A DNA stretch of 64,000 nt from Haberlea rhodopensis (Eukaryota; Streptophyta; Magnoliopsida; Lamiales; Gesneriaceae), in NCBI GenBank assembly GCA_907163345.1, contig CAJQUN010000175.1:248001-312000 (forward strand), in the 5' to 3' direction. The notes under the pieces are model-generated. The model had not been told where the DNA came from, did not search any database, and was given only the letters and a program-made list of their open reading frames with translations. Each line of letters opens with the position of its first letter. The first letter of the stretch is position 1. Below are positions 11,928 through 22,788 of the stretch, piece after piece. The translations under genes were made by a program, and so were the position numbers.

Positions 11928-14438
11928 TGTAAGGACCCCCGTTCCCTTAACCCTTTAATAGTGTATTAATCATTGCATTAGTGCATACAATCATATTATC
12001 ATGGGGAAGAAAACCATAGGCAAGTAGAGCATCATATACCATCTATAAAATATCTTGCATTAGAACCCCATAATATTCAAATTCCCCAACCAAAACCACT
12101 TACATAGTATGCACCCTCATAACACTAACATGCTCCCAATTCACTTAGCAATTCCGTATTTAATTGCATGCAGACAATAAATGAAAAGAGGAAATCCATG
12201 CCCATTTATACATTCCATATACACGTAAAAACGTGCTCACATGAGAGCACCCAATGAATAAACGTGTATCTAATGTATAAGATGCTCTACCAAATACTGT
12301 TACGGGTACTTCAATCCTGGAAGCACCTCCCATGCACAGCTAGATCTCAACTCTGGATATACGTACTTATTCAACCAGCTCTGGTACTTCAATCCTGGAA
12401 GTACCTCAAATCAACAGCCCGAGCTCAACTCCAAAGCTACTGCTGCACCTGTATCACCTGCCCTAACAGAGACAACCCCCACACGGGGTGAGCATACCAA
12501 TACCACAAATCAAATAATCATAATATTACAATTCATAATTTACAGAATGTAAATGTCATGAATTTAAATGATACTCCCTGAATGGTATCATCCTCATCCG
12601 GATCCCCAATATTGTCCATGTACTCAAAATAACCAAACTCATCAAATTCCCAAAGCCAGTTAATCACCACATAGATTAACTAATACCATTTCTGCCATGC
12701 CAGTTTTATAATATGGTTAAATCATTAAATAAAGGACTGTAGATATCACATATATCTAACCAATGATTCCATGTTTCTATTTCATTGCTCGCTTCCACAA
12801 TAGCGGCATTTTAACCCCACGCTTGCTCAACAGCAACGGCGTCATAATCGATGGTCGCTCAATGGCGATAACATCCCATTCATTGCTCGCTCAAAAGCGG
12901 CACCATATAATTTCCAATATATATATATATATATATATATCCATTTATAGCAATTATCATATACCATGCATTTCAATATCCGTTTATTTCTAATACCATA
13001 TACCATGCATTTACATATACATTTATTGCAACATAGTGTACCATGCACTCAACAATTGCAATTATAATAAAGGGCTATGCTCGTACGTCATACGTACCTT
13101 ATAATTTCATAGTTCGAGTCTAACCTTTCCTGAGTCCCACGACCCGATGAGTTAAGTGCTAACATGCAAATAACTCACAATTAAACATAGGCATGCAATC
13201 ACGTACCCAAGCACGCTCACAACTTCCAACCCCTATCGTCAATCCGTGAAGATTACCAATATAAAAGCCCCCCGGCTAAGCATGTATAAAACCCAAAATA
13301 TTCCATTTTATAAGTTTAAAAGATATCCAAAAACTCAACCGAGAATTCCGTTTTATTAAACTTTGGCTCCAACCAATCCATTTTAAAAGTATAGTATTCA
13401 CATTGGAATGTGGACATTGCCCCGGAAATCGGTTAACTGAACCTCGATTCCAAAATCCCGACATTTTCTAAAATTTTCGAAAAAACTCCAACCTTCGAGC
13501 GGCGATCGATCGCTGATTTTATCGCGATCGATCGCCCCTAACCAGTGGCCAACCAGCACCTCATCGCGATCGATTGCGAGTCTCCGCGATCGATCACCAA
13601 CCCACTCGTGATCGATCTCCAAGACCTTGCGATCTAATGCCAGTACTGTATATCTTCACCAAATTCCAGCTGCTCGTCGCGATGGATCGGCACTCCTCGG
13701 CGATCGATCGAGACCTGCGATTTTTCGAAACACTCGAGCTTACATGGTGTTTTTCACACCCAAACTCAAAACCAACACCCTATACACCATCAACACCTCA
13801 AATACACCATTTAAAACCAATAAAAACTCTAAAAACTCAACTTTGGATTTTTAACCAAAAACCCCTAAATCCAAAACCAACCAAAACCTTAACCAAACTC
13901 TACAATACTACCACCAAATCGAAGACAAGGATGAGGGGAAGATTAATACCTGATTATCTTTGAGAAATCGACTCCCGAGCCAAGCTACCAATGATTTCTA
14001 CTCCAATGGAGAAAAGAGGGGAAATGGGGGAGGGTTAGGCGAAGAGAGAGAGGGGAGAGAGGGAAGGAATCCGTGCCAATCACGGAACACTGAGTCTACT
14101 TAGTATATATAGGACCAAAACTCCAAAATACCAATCCCTCCACATATACATCATGACTCATTAAAAATCATCTATTTTCAATAATTACCTCCCAATCTCA
14201 ATTTCCATCACCAGCCCCTGTACAAAGTACTCCGGACCCCAAATCCCACCAAAACCAAATTACAGGTTATCACCACGATGAGAATACAATCTCATCCCTT
14301 GGATCCTATGAATCCAAATACCGGATTTAAAATCCCCGGGAGTCCCAAAACCGCAATTAATTCATAATTGCCACAATTAAAATCCATTCAGGATCATTAC
14401 CACATCGGGATTAACACCATTAATCCCCGGGCATCATA
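11928..14438 (-). repeat. R1 5' LTR
   Basis: A 2511-bp LTR paired with 1194-3641. It contains a TATA-like TATATATAGG at about 14103-14112 (minus-sense promoter), the GATCGAT cluster at 13500-13712 and an AT dinucleotide tract at about 12917-12941. Many substitutions separate it from the 3' LTR. The last two bases are TA instead of CA. Confidence 0.85.
13500..13712. repeat. GCGATCGATCGC palindrome cluster (R1 5' LTR)
   Basis: Six GATCGAT-like sites. Two near 13501 and 13525 are full GCGATCGATCGC; the others carry single changes such as GATCGATT or GATGGATC. It is more eroded than the solo-LTR cluster. Confidence 0.85.
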
Positions 14439-14443
14439 GTGTG

Positions 14444-15225
14444 CTAAGCATAGTAAAGACCACCATTCAACATTCTTTGACTAGCTTATCATCCTTCCAT
14501 AATAAGCCTAAATGTGATTTTTATACATACCTATGAAGGGAGTATGATGTGTTTCATTCACATGAACTTAGGTGTTCATTGATCCATATGTTTTGAGCTT
14601 CATTGTCCAAAGAATGAAATGCATGAAAGAAAAGGGATGCCTTGAGAAAATAAGTAAAAATATGACTCCAATGGGAACCAAGGCACAAAAGAGAAAAATA
14701 TTGAAATTACCTTGCAAAAACATACAAGGTGTGAACAAAGTTTGAAAATTCATGCAAGAAGAGAAGTTTAAATTGTGCATATCATCATACTCTCTTGCTT
14801 GATACATCCTTACTTTTCCTTCATAAGCCAACACGTAGGCCAAGCTACAAGCTAATTAAGACCTACTTGATTCATGTTTGCAAGTGGGTAAGATAGTGGA
14901 GAAGAGTGTTCAAGTGAATTTATACTTGTGTTAGTGTACGACTTGAGCTATTGTGGCTTTGCATCTATTGGGTCTATAATTTGTACATGACACTTATTTG
15001 TGACCACACACGCACGTTCACTGCTTTGTTGGGTATAAAATGTTTAGGGATTGAACTTGTTCCACTGTTAACCTTTCACCGCCTTTCATTACTAAGCATA
15101 TTTAAAATTGTTGAGGCATAAAAGAGGGGACAAGTTAATTTGTTATGATGCTATGAGCCAAGCAAAAAGATTTTAGTTTCATCTGATTTACTCGAGGTCG
15201 AGTAAAGATTAAGTATGGGGGAGTT
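14444..15225 (+). other. Displaced 3' spacer and PPT of the gypsy element
   Basis: Resumption of the gypsy sequence split at 1189. Mostly AT-rich non-coding spacer. The segment 15205-15223 is purine-rich, with AAGTATGGGGGAG at 15211-15223 directly before the LTR start, which fits the functional polypurine tract. No gene recognised. Confidence 0.65.
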
Positions 15226-16107
15226 TGATGTCAGCGGAAATAGACAGATCTATTGCGCTTAATTGTCTACGATTCGGTATGTTTTGATGGATAATTTGAT
15301 ACATATGTTACCTAATCGTATATTTGTGTAAGTGTATGTGAAATCGAAGAAATCAAGCTACAAGGGCGAATAAAGATCAAGAAAAGCTTTGGAGATGATA
15401 AGGACTCGAGGTAGATCAAGAAAAGGGCTTAAAAGGTAATTTTGGAGCAGAGATCAATCGCCTAGAAGAGAAAATCGATCGCTTATGGACAGAAAGTTGA
15501 ACAATAAAATATGCGGGTCAGCGATCGATCGTCACTTTATAGCGATCGATCCCCAAAGTGTGTTGGAGCCAAGCGATCGATCGCAACAAAGGAGAGATCG
15601 ATCGCCCAAGGAATCTGCCCGAAAGAAATAAAGCTAGAGAGTCCGAGAAAAAGGAAATTTGATATTTTTACCATCTTGGATAGATTTTTACCTACTATAT
15701 CAGATTCCCACCCTATTTGCATGATTTGGGGACCTTAAACCAGACTATCTTTCATTATTTTAGGGGATTCCAACATATTTTAGATTTTTAGGATAGTTTT
15801 TCTCTCAACCTTTTGAAGAACAACTTGAAGAACGAGGAACGAATACGGAAGTGACGCTCCGGAATCGTGCTTCTCTTTAGCCATTCTTTCTTTTACTATT
15901 AGTTTAATGATTTCTAAATTAGTTTTGATTGTTTTTAATTTAGTTATGAGTAACTAAACACCTTTGTGACTCTCGGTTGAGGAAGACGATACATTGGAGT
16001 TTACGATTCTCGTGAGATTAAGTTTTGATTGTTGATTTTCATTGAGTATCAATTGTTTTTCTGATTTTATTGCCATGATTGTTATGTTTGATTGTTAGAT
16101 TGATCAC
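15226..16107 (+). repeat. Gypsy 3' LTR, truncated, with GATCGAT cluster
   Basis: Begins TGATGTCAGCGG immediately after the PPT. It runs through a leader-like region and is cut at about 16107, where family R interior sequence begins. The phrase GATTGATCACCT at its end also occurs near 31607 in the solo gypsy LTR at 30391-32196, which supports a Tat/Athila-type LTR. Its 5' LTR partner is outside the window. Short ORFs on both strands around 15511-15738 are chance frames. Confidence 0.7.
15430..15615. repeat. GATCGAT palindrome cluster in a gypsy LTR of another family
   Basis: Five or six sites (AATCGATCGC, GCGATCGATCGT, GCGATCGATCCC, GCGATCGATCGC, AGATCGATCGCC) spaced as in family R LTRs. Outside these sites I see no clear similarity between this LTR and family R. 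Confidence 0.85.
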
Positions 16108-17192
16108 CTATGAATACCCGGCGGCATAAACCATCGCCAATAGAATAGCGGAATGAACCATCGCTATGAATAACCGGTGGCATAAACCATCGCCAATAGA
16201 ATAGCCGATCCCTAGTCTTGTTACAGTAGTGTATTTTAATGCACCTCGCTTGTCATGACCACGACACTAATACCCCTCGCTTCGACATACCAGCGGCATA
16301 GAATAACCTCGCTCAAACGCGACATGCGGCAATACCCTCGCTTCAACATTTGGCGGCAAATATTCTTTCCTCGCTACGATATGAGAGCGGCAAGTATTCT
16401 ATCATCGCATCAAGTGACAGCGGCAAAGCATTTAAAATCATCATTCATCCATAACAATGACTCATGGGATATTCGTCAAGCATTCCATCAATACCTGCAA
16501 CACAATGCATATTCCATATCCCAATATACATTATCATGAGTGTATTTTAATGCACCTCGCTCAAATGTGACATGCGGCAACACCCTCGCTTCAACATTTG
16601 GCATCAAAGCATTAAAACCATCACTCCCATATATACAACCACAATGAGTGTATTTTAATGCACCTCGCTCAAATGCGACATGCGTCAATACCCTCGCTTA
16701 AATATTTGGCGGCAAAGCATTAAAATCATCACTCCAATATATATATGCAACCACGATGCATAATCCACGTTGTATATAAAATGCAGGTTACCGTTTCGTG
16801 TCTTTCAACCCTGGCCTTAGCCTTTCATGTCATAGTGTCCCTACAGGAACAATCGCAACCCATGAGCGTATAATAATCCACATTCACCACAATATGATTA
16901 TAATAAGTAAATGCATAAATCATGAGTACAAAGTACTTCTTGTATCCCAATGCATTTCAAAATGCTCCCTTGGGTTGTCCCTGTGCCACAACTCACAATC
17001 ATAATCAACAGATTATACTATGATTCCATAGATGTCATGACATATAATTGTTCCACTATGATCACATATCATAAATGCACATAAGCAAAATTGTTGTGTC
17101 ACACAACACTAACTACCATCATGCATAAATATGTGCTACCCATTCCTATCAGCATGTTCCAGGCCCTCAACAGCCCCAAAGAGCAAATCACT
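16108..17192 (-). repeat. Family R copy R3, truncated interior
   Basis: Family R interior fused directly to the gypsy LTR. It starts in the CGGCGGCATAAACCATCGCC repeat theme, continues through CTCGCTT/AGCGGC repeats (16220-16740) and reaches the PBS at 17193-17204. The 3' LTR and roughly two-thirds of the interior are missing, so this copy is a deletion or recombination remnant. No ORF of note. Confidence 0.75.
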
Positions 17193-17204
17193 GCTCTGAT
17201 ACCA
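17193..17204 (-). promoter_or_regulatory. Primer-binding site, tRNA-iMet (R3)
   Basis: The minus strand reads TGGTATCAGAGC, four bases inside the LTR boundary, the same arrangement as in the other family R copies. Confidence 0.93.
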
Positions 17205-17208
17205 CTAA

Positions 17209-19582
17209 TGTAAGGACCCTCGTGCCCTTAACCCGTTATTAGTGTATTAATCCATGCCATTAGTGCATACAATCATTCATGTAGGGGAAAAACCACTTGT
17301 CATTATAGCCAATCATGCATAATTACAAAGTTCTTTACATTATTCCATATAATGTCTAGTTTTCCCCCAACAAAATTCTACATACATCATGCACCAATAT
17401 AATACACTAACATGTTCTCAATTCATTTAGCAGTTCAATAAATAATTGCATGCTACTCATAAATGAAGAGAGAAAGGCCCTTGCCTTTTTATACATGCCA
17501 TATACACATAATAGTGCTCACATGCGAGCATCAAATAGGTCTGTGTGCATCAATGTATAAAATACGGTGTCCAATACCGTCACTGGTACTTCGATCACTG
17601 GAATCACCTCCATTCCATAGCTCAAGCTCAACTCCAAAGCCATCAATGTACCTAATCACCTGCCCCAACAAAGACAGCCCCCACACGAGGTGAGCATACC
17701 CGTATCCCAAATCCCATAATCGCAATAATACAATTCATAATTTACAAAAATGTAAATGCTATGAAATATAAAAGATGCTCTCTGGATGGCATCATCCTCA
17801 TCCGGGATTCCCTCTACTGTCCATGTTCTCAAAATAACTGAAACCATCAAATTCCCAAATGCCAGTTAATCATCCTATTGATTAACAAATCCATTTGCCA
17901 CATACCGATATCATAAACAATAATATCAAATCATTAACAATGATTACAAATATCCCATATATCTCATTTATGGTTCCATAGTTCTATTTCATTGCTCGCT
18001 CTACAATAGCGGCATTTCATTCATAACCGATGTTGGCTCAAAGGCAACAACATCCCAACCATTGCTCGCTCAAAAGCGGCACCATATAATTCCCAATGCA
18101 TATATGTATCCATTTGTAGCAATTACCATAAACCATGTATTTCAATATCCGGTTATTGCTAGCACCAACTACCATGCATTTTCATATACAATTATTGCAA
18201 TACAGTGTACCATGCACTCGACAATTGCCATTATAATAAAGGGCTATGCTCGTACGTCATACGTACCTTATACTTCCGTAGTTCGAGTCCGACCTCGCCT
18301 GAGTCCCACGACCCGATGAATTATGTGCTAACACATAAATAGCTCACAATTAAACACAAGCATGCAACCACGTGCCTAAGCACGTTCATAACCCCCAAAC
18401 ATATCGTCAATCCATGACGATTATCAAAATAAAAGCCCCGGCTAAGCATGCATAATACCCAAAATATTCCATTTTGCAAGTTCAAAAGTTAGCCAATTAC
18501 TCAATCGAGTATTCCATTTTATTAAATTTTGGCTCCAACCTATCCATTTTAAAAGTATAGCATTCCCATTGGATTGTAGACATTGCCCCGGAAACGGCCC
18601 CTTTAAACCTCGATTCCAAAACCCCGACATTTTCCAAATTCTAAAAAAAACAAACCAAACAGTGCCGCGATCGATCGCCCATCAGGCACGATCGATCGAG
18701 CGAGTACACTGCCCGCAGTACTGCCATCCGCGATCGATCGCCAAACCTCGTGATCGATCGCCAAGACCTTCGCGATCGATTGGCGAGACTGTTCATCGCC
18801 TTCCCAAATTCAGTAACATGTCACGATCGATCGGCGCCATGCCGCGATCGATCGCGACCTGCGGGTTTTCGAAAAATTCGAGCTTCCATGGTGTTTTTCA
18901 CACCCAAAGTCAAAACCAACACCCCTAACTTCCTCAACACCTCCAATACACCATTTAAACTCAATAAAAACACTAGAATCAACATTTTAGATTTTTAACC
19001 AAAACCCCCTAATTTCAAATCCAACCCAAAACTCAACCATTTAGCACAAAAATATAATCAAATCGAAGCTAAAGGTGAGGAGAAGAAGATTACCAGCCTT
19101 TCTTCAAGAAATCGGGCTCCCTAGATGAGCCCCCAACAATTTTGCTTCCAAGAGGAGAAGAGGGAAGGGTTTGGGGTGAGAGAGGCGTGAGGGAGATGAG
19201 AGAGAGAAGTGATTCCGTATAATGACGGAATACCGAGTCTATTTGGTATATATAGCTCCAAAGCTCCAAAATACCGACTCCTCCACAAATACATCATGAC
19301 TCATTAAAAATCATCTGTTTTCAAAAATCATCTCTCTAACCTCAATTTCCATTACCAGCCCAGTACAAAGTACTCCGGACCCCAGGTCCCACCAAGAACC
19401 AAATTCTAAGGTTATCACCACGATGAGGATACAATCTCATCCATTGGATCCAACGACTCTTAAAACAGGATTTAAAATCTCCGGAGTCCCAAAACCGTAA
19501 TTAATTCATAATTGCCACCAATAAAATCCATTAAGGATTATTACTACACCGGGATTAACACCATTAATCCCCGGGCATCACA
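17209..19582 (-). repeat. R3 5' LTR
   Basis: A 2374-bp family R LTR (plus strand TGTAAGGACCCT to GGGCATCACA). TATATATAG at about 19243-19251 marks the minus-sense promoter. It contains a GATCGAT cluster at 18663-18860 with seven sites, from full palindromes to single-change variants. It is diverged from both R1 LTRs. The right flank has no matching TSD because the other end of the element is lost. Confidence 0.85.
18663..18860. repeat. GCGATCGATCGC palindrome cluster (R3 LTR)
   Basis: Seven GATCGAT sites, three of them the complete GCGATCGATCGC and the rest single-change variants. It occupies the same LTR position as the other clusters. Confidence 0.88.
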
Positions 19583-19829
19583 CAAAATGGGAAGGCCCTT
19601 ATAAAGTAAAAAAAAGTGATAGGGTGAGGAGGGGCATATAGACTGGAGAACTGGCAAGACCGTGTAATATTCACAACATTAAGAAGTACTTTGTGTAGTA
19701 ATTTGATTGTTATTTTTATGATTTTAGGAGTACTTTGGATATTAATAAAGTAAATTTGCTTTTGTATAAGCTTGTTCGGAATTTTTAGTAATTTATTCAT
19801 GGGTTTGGGATGTTCAGTCCATGTTTAGA
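19583..19829. other. Unassigned spacer
   Basis: About 250 bp between the R3 LTR and the tandem array. AT-rich with no recognised gene; the final 60 bp grade into the array (TTTATTCATGGG). Confidence 0.5.
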
Positions 19830-21720
19830 CTTAAAGTTGCCCGAGTATTTGTGCTCGGGATGATCGAGTACGTCTTAATATGTGTGCTCGGGATGTTCGA
19901 GTACGTTTTATTATTGATACTCGGGATGTTCGAGCATATTCTATGAGGGTTGATTACTTGATCTAGTTTGTTGTTGGCAGGTTAAATGCGGGATCGGGAT
20001 GTTTGATCCGTAGTTGAACCTAAAATGGACTAAGTATTTGTGCTCGGGATATTCGAGTACGTTTTATTGATGCTCGGGATGTTCGAGCATATTTGATATT
20101 GGGTTGAGTTATTTGATCTCGTCCGTTGTTGGTAGGTTAAACGCGGGATCAGAATGTTTGATCCATATTTGAACCTAAAATACGACTAAGTATTTGTCCT
20201 CGGGATGTTCGAATATGTTTTATTGATGCTTGGGATGTTCTAGCATATTTGATTGTGGATTGAGTTATTTGCTCTAGTCCGTTATTGGCAGGTTAAATAC
20301 GGGATATGAATGTTTGATCCGTATTTGAACCTAAAATGGAACTAAGTATTTGTGCTCGGGATGTTCGAGTACGTTTTATTGATGCTCGAGATGTTCGAGC
20401 ATATTTGATTGTGGGTTGAGTTATTTGATCTAATCCATTGTTGGCAAGTTAAATGCGGGATCGGAATATTTGATCTGTATCTGAACCTAAAATGGACTAT
20501 GTATTAGTGCTCGGGATGTTCGAGTACGTTTATTGGTGCTCGGGATGTTCGAGCATATTTGATTGTGGGTTGAGTTATTTGCTCTAGTCCATTGTTGGCA
20601 GGTTAAATGCGGGATCGGAATGTTTGATCCGTCTTTGAACCTAAAATGGACTAAGTATTTGTGCTCGAGATGTTCGAGTACTTATTATTGATGCTCGAGA
20701 TGTTCGAGCATATTTGATTGTGGGTTGAGTTATTTGATCTAGTCCGTTGTTGGCAGGTTAAATGTGGGATCAGAATGTTTGATCCGTATTTGAACCTAAA
20801 ATGGGACTAAGTATTTGTGCTCGGGATGTTCGAGTACGTTTTATTGATGCTCGGGATGTTTGAGCATATTTGATTGTGAGTTGAGTTATTTGCTCTAGTC
20901 CGTTGTTGCCAAGTTAAATGCAGGATCGGAATGTTTGATCCGTATTTGAACCTAAAATGGGACTAAGTATTTGTGTTTGGGATGTTCGAGCATATTTGAT
21001 TGTGGGTTGAGTTATTTGCTCTAGTCCGTTGTTGGCAGGTTAAATGCTAGATCGGAATGTTTGATCCGTATTTGAACCTAAAATTGTCTAAGTGTTGGTG
21101 CTCGAGATATTCGAATTTGTTTTGAGTATTATTAGTTTATTCATGGGATCGGGATGTTGGTCCATGTTTAAACCTAAAATTGCCTAAGTGTTGGTGCTCG
21201 GGATGTTGCTATTAGTTATTCATGGGATCGGGATGTTCGGTCCATGTTTAAACCTAAAATTGCCAAAGTGTTGGTGCTCAGGATGTTCGAGCTTGTTTGG
21301 AATTTTTTAGTTTATTCATGGGATCGAGATGTTCGGTCCTTGTTTAAACCTAAAATTGCCTAAGTGCTCGGGATGTTCGAGCTTGTTTGGAATTTTATTA
21401 ATTTATTCATGGGATCAGAATGTTCGGTCCATGTTTAAACCTAAAATTGCCTAAGTCTTGGTGCTTGGGATGTTCGAGCTTTAATTTATTCATGGGATCG
21501 GGATGTTCGGTCCATGTTTAAACCTAAAATTGCCTAATTGTTGGTGCTCGGGATGTTCGAGCTTGTTTGGAGTTTTTCTAGTTTATTCATGGGATCGGGA
21601 TGTTAGGTCCATGTTTAAACCTGAAATCGCCTAAGTGTTGGTGCTCGGGATGTTCGAGCTTGTTTGGAATTTTATTAGTCTATTTAAGTATTTATGCTCG
21701 GGAGGATCGAGCTTATTCGT
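19830..21720. repeat. Tandem array of hairpin-bearing units (GGGATGTT core)
   Basis: Two subfamilies in tandem. Units of about 150-158 bp run from about 19830 to 21090 (starts of the CTAAGTATTTGTGCTCGG phrase near 20029, 20186, 20343, 20650 and 20808). Units of about 95-120 bp run from 21090 to 21720 and contain GGTCCATGTTTAAACC. Each unit has two or three copies of GGGATGTT or GGAATGTT embedded in short inverted repeats: ATGCTCG/CGAGCAT, GTGCTCG/CGAGTAC and GGATC/GATCC. No ORF runs through it. Confidence 0.9.
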
Positions 21721-21831
21721 CAATTTTGATAATGTATGTATAGAATAAAGAAATGATAGAAGTTTCATGCATTAAGGAAGAAAAGGATTACAATGACAAG
21801 GAAGAAAACAGAAGAACGCAACCCTACTCTA

Positions 21832-22788
21832 TCATTTAAAAAGATCTTCAGGAAGACTGGACAGAGCTGCTTCTTGGTCTAGAAAGTCCGAAGAGGTGCC
21901 TTTTGGTGGATAACCCTTCTCCTCGAATTGACGAGGGCAGGCCTCAAACTCATGCTCGGAAAATACGGAGGCGTGGCCAGACACCGCATTGCCATACTCT
22001 TCGGACTTCAGAAAATTGGATTTCCTCTTCAACCAGATTTCCTGTACCCGAACTTCGAAGGAAGCTTTCTCTTGAGCATATTGCTCGGATAAAGTTTTAT
22101 TGATTTCTTCAAGGTCAGCCGCCTTTTTCTCCAGCTCTTCAGACCTTCTTCGCTCTTCGTCAAGAGCCTTTTGGACCACTTTTTGAGCCTTCTTGTCAGA
22201 TTTGTGCTGCTCTTGAAGAATGGCCATATTCATCTGCAAATCCTCGCACATGTCATGAAACCGATCCCGCTCCTTGTGCCTAACAGTGCTCTCTGCTTGG
22301 GTGGAGTGAAATCGGTTCAAGAGTTCGCCCGCCATCATGTGGGCCTGCACAAGAATACACTGAAGTAAAGAGCAAGAACAAAAATGCTTAGAAAATTTTG
22401 GGAAAAGAATTTGATTTACCTTCACCAAAGAGGTGGAGAAATCGTTCACTAAGTTGCTGAAAGCTAACTTCCCGAGCAGCTTTCTATCTGGACTGTTGGG
22501 AGAGAAAGAGAGAATGGATTGCGAGGTTCTGTGGTCAAGTTTTTTGAGGAAAGGGATGTGAGGAGAGTAGTCCCAGTGAGAAACATGTTTTTGTGGGGGA
22601 GGGCGAAGATTGCTGGGAGCATAAGAAGGGGCTGGTTGTGAAGAGCCTCTCGGTTCATGAGGGGGAGTTGCAGGAACAGTTTTCTTGGCAGGAGGGGTTC
22701 TTGAGGAGGAACCCGGGCTTTCGGGTGCTGCCTTCTTCCGAGGGCGAGTAACCAAGGTTTCCTCCTTGGGTTGATCGGTAATGTCCAT
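21832..22788 (-). CDS. Coiled-coil C-terminal part of a 'putative gypsy-type transposon' protein
   Basis: An uninterrupted 318-codon minus-strand ORF and the best preserved part of a decayed TE gene. Residues about 1-90 are Pro/Ser/Thr-rich with basic patches. Residues about 165-245 are a strongly charged, heptad-like coiled coil rich in Glu, Lys and Gln. The C-terminal stretch ends in acidic residues, the layout of proteins annotated as 'putative gypsy type transposon' (Transposase_28-like N-terminus, coiled-coil C-terminus). A 75-nt in-frame segment at 22345-22419 begins GTAAAT and ends GTGCAG on the minus strand, and its residues (Cys/Phe-rich) do not fit the surrounding protein. It is probably an unspliced intron. 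The reading frame also continues upstream past 22788, so the Met at 22788 is probably not the true start. Confidence 0.6.
   Translation of the reverse strand: MDITDQPKEETLVTRPRKKAAPESPGSSSRTPPAKKTVPATPPHEPRGSSQPAPSYAPSNLRPPPQKHVSHWDYSPHIPFLKKLDHRTSQSILSFSPNSPDRKLLGKLAFSNLVNDFSTSLVKVNQILFPKFSKHFCSCSLLQCILVQAHMMAGELLNRFHSTQAESTVRHKERDRFHDMCEDLQMNMAILQEQHKSDKKAQKVVQKALDEERRRSEELEKKAADLEEINKTLSEQYAQEKASFEVRVQEIWLKRKSNFLKSEEYGNAVSGHASVFSEHEFEACPRQFEEKGYPPKGTSSDFLDQEAALSSLPEDLFK

Larger units (their letters stand above)
1194..14438 (-). mobile_element. Family R non-coding LTR retrotransposon, copy R1 (nested)
   Basis: Complete LTR element lying on the minus strand. LTRs are at 1194-3641 (3' LTR) and 11928-14438 (5' LTR). 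The tRNA-iMet PBS is at 11912-11923 and the PPT at about 3645-3654. The 5-bp duplication GTGTG occurs at 1189-1193 and 14439-14443. The right terminus reads CATCATA where sister LTRs end CATCACA, a decayed end. Removing the nested solo LTR (3980-6706 plus TSD) and the foldback element (8784-10259 plus TSD) leaves about 9.0 kb, close to the 9.1 kb of the young copy at 53992-63126. I found no gag or pol in any frame, so it is a LARD-type non-autonomous element. Its PBS, PPT and long LTRs suggest descent from a Ty3/gypsy chromovirus (inference). The LTRs differ at many positions, so it is much older than the 53992 copy. Confidence 0.85.

Noticed and set aside
21832..22788. Host coiled-coil gene
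   Set aside because: Upstream remnants match the layout of gypsy-type transposon proteins and the surrounding gene is broken; kept as a TE-derived ORF.
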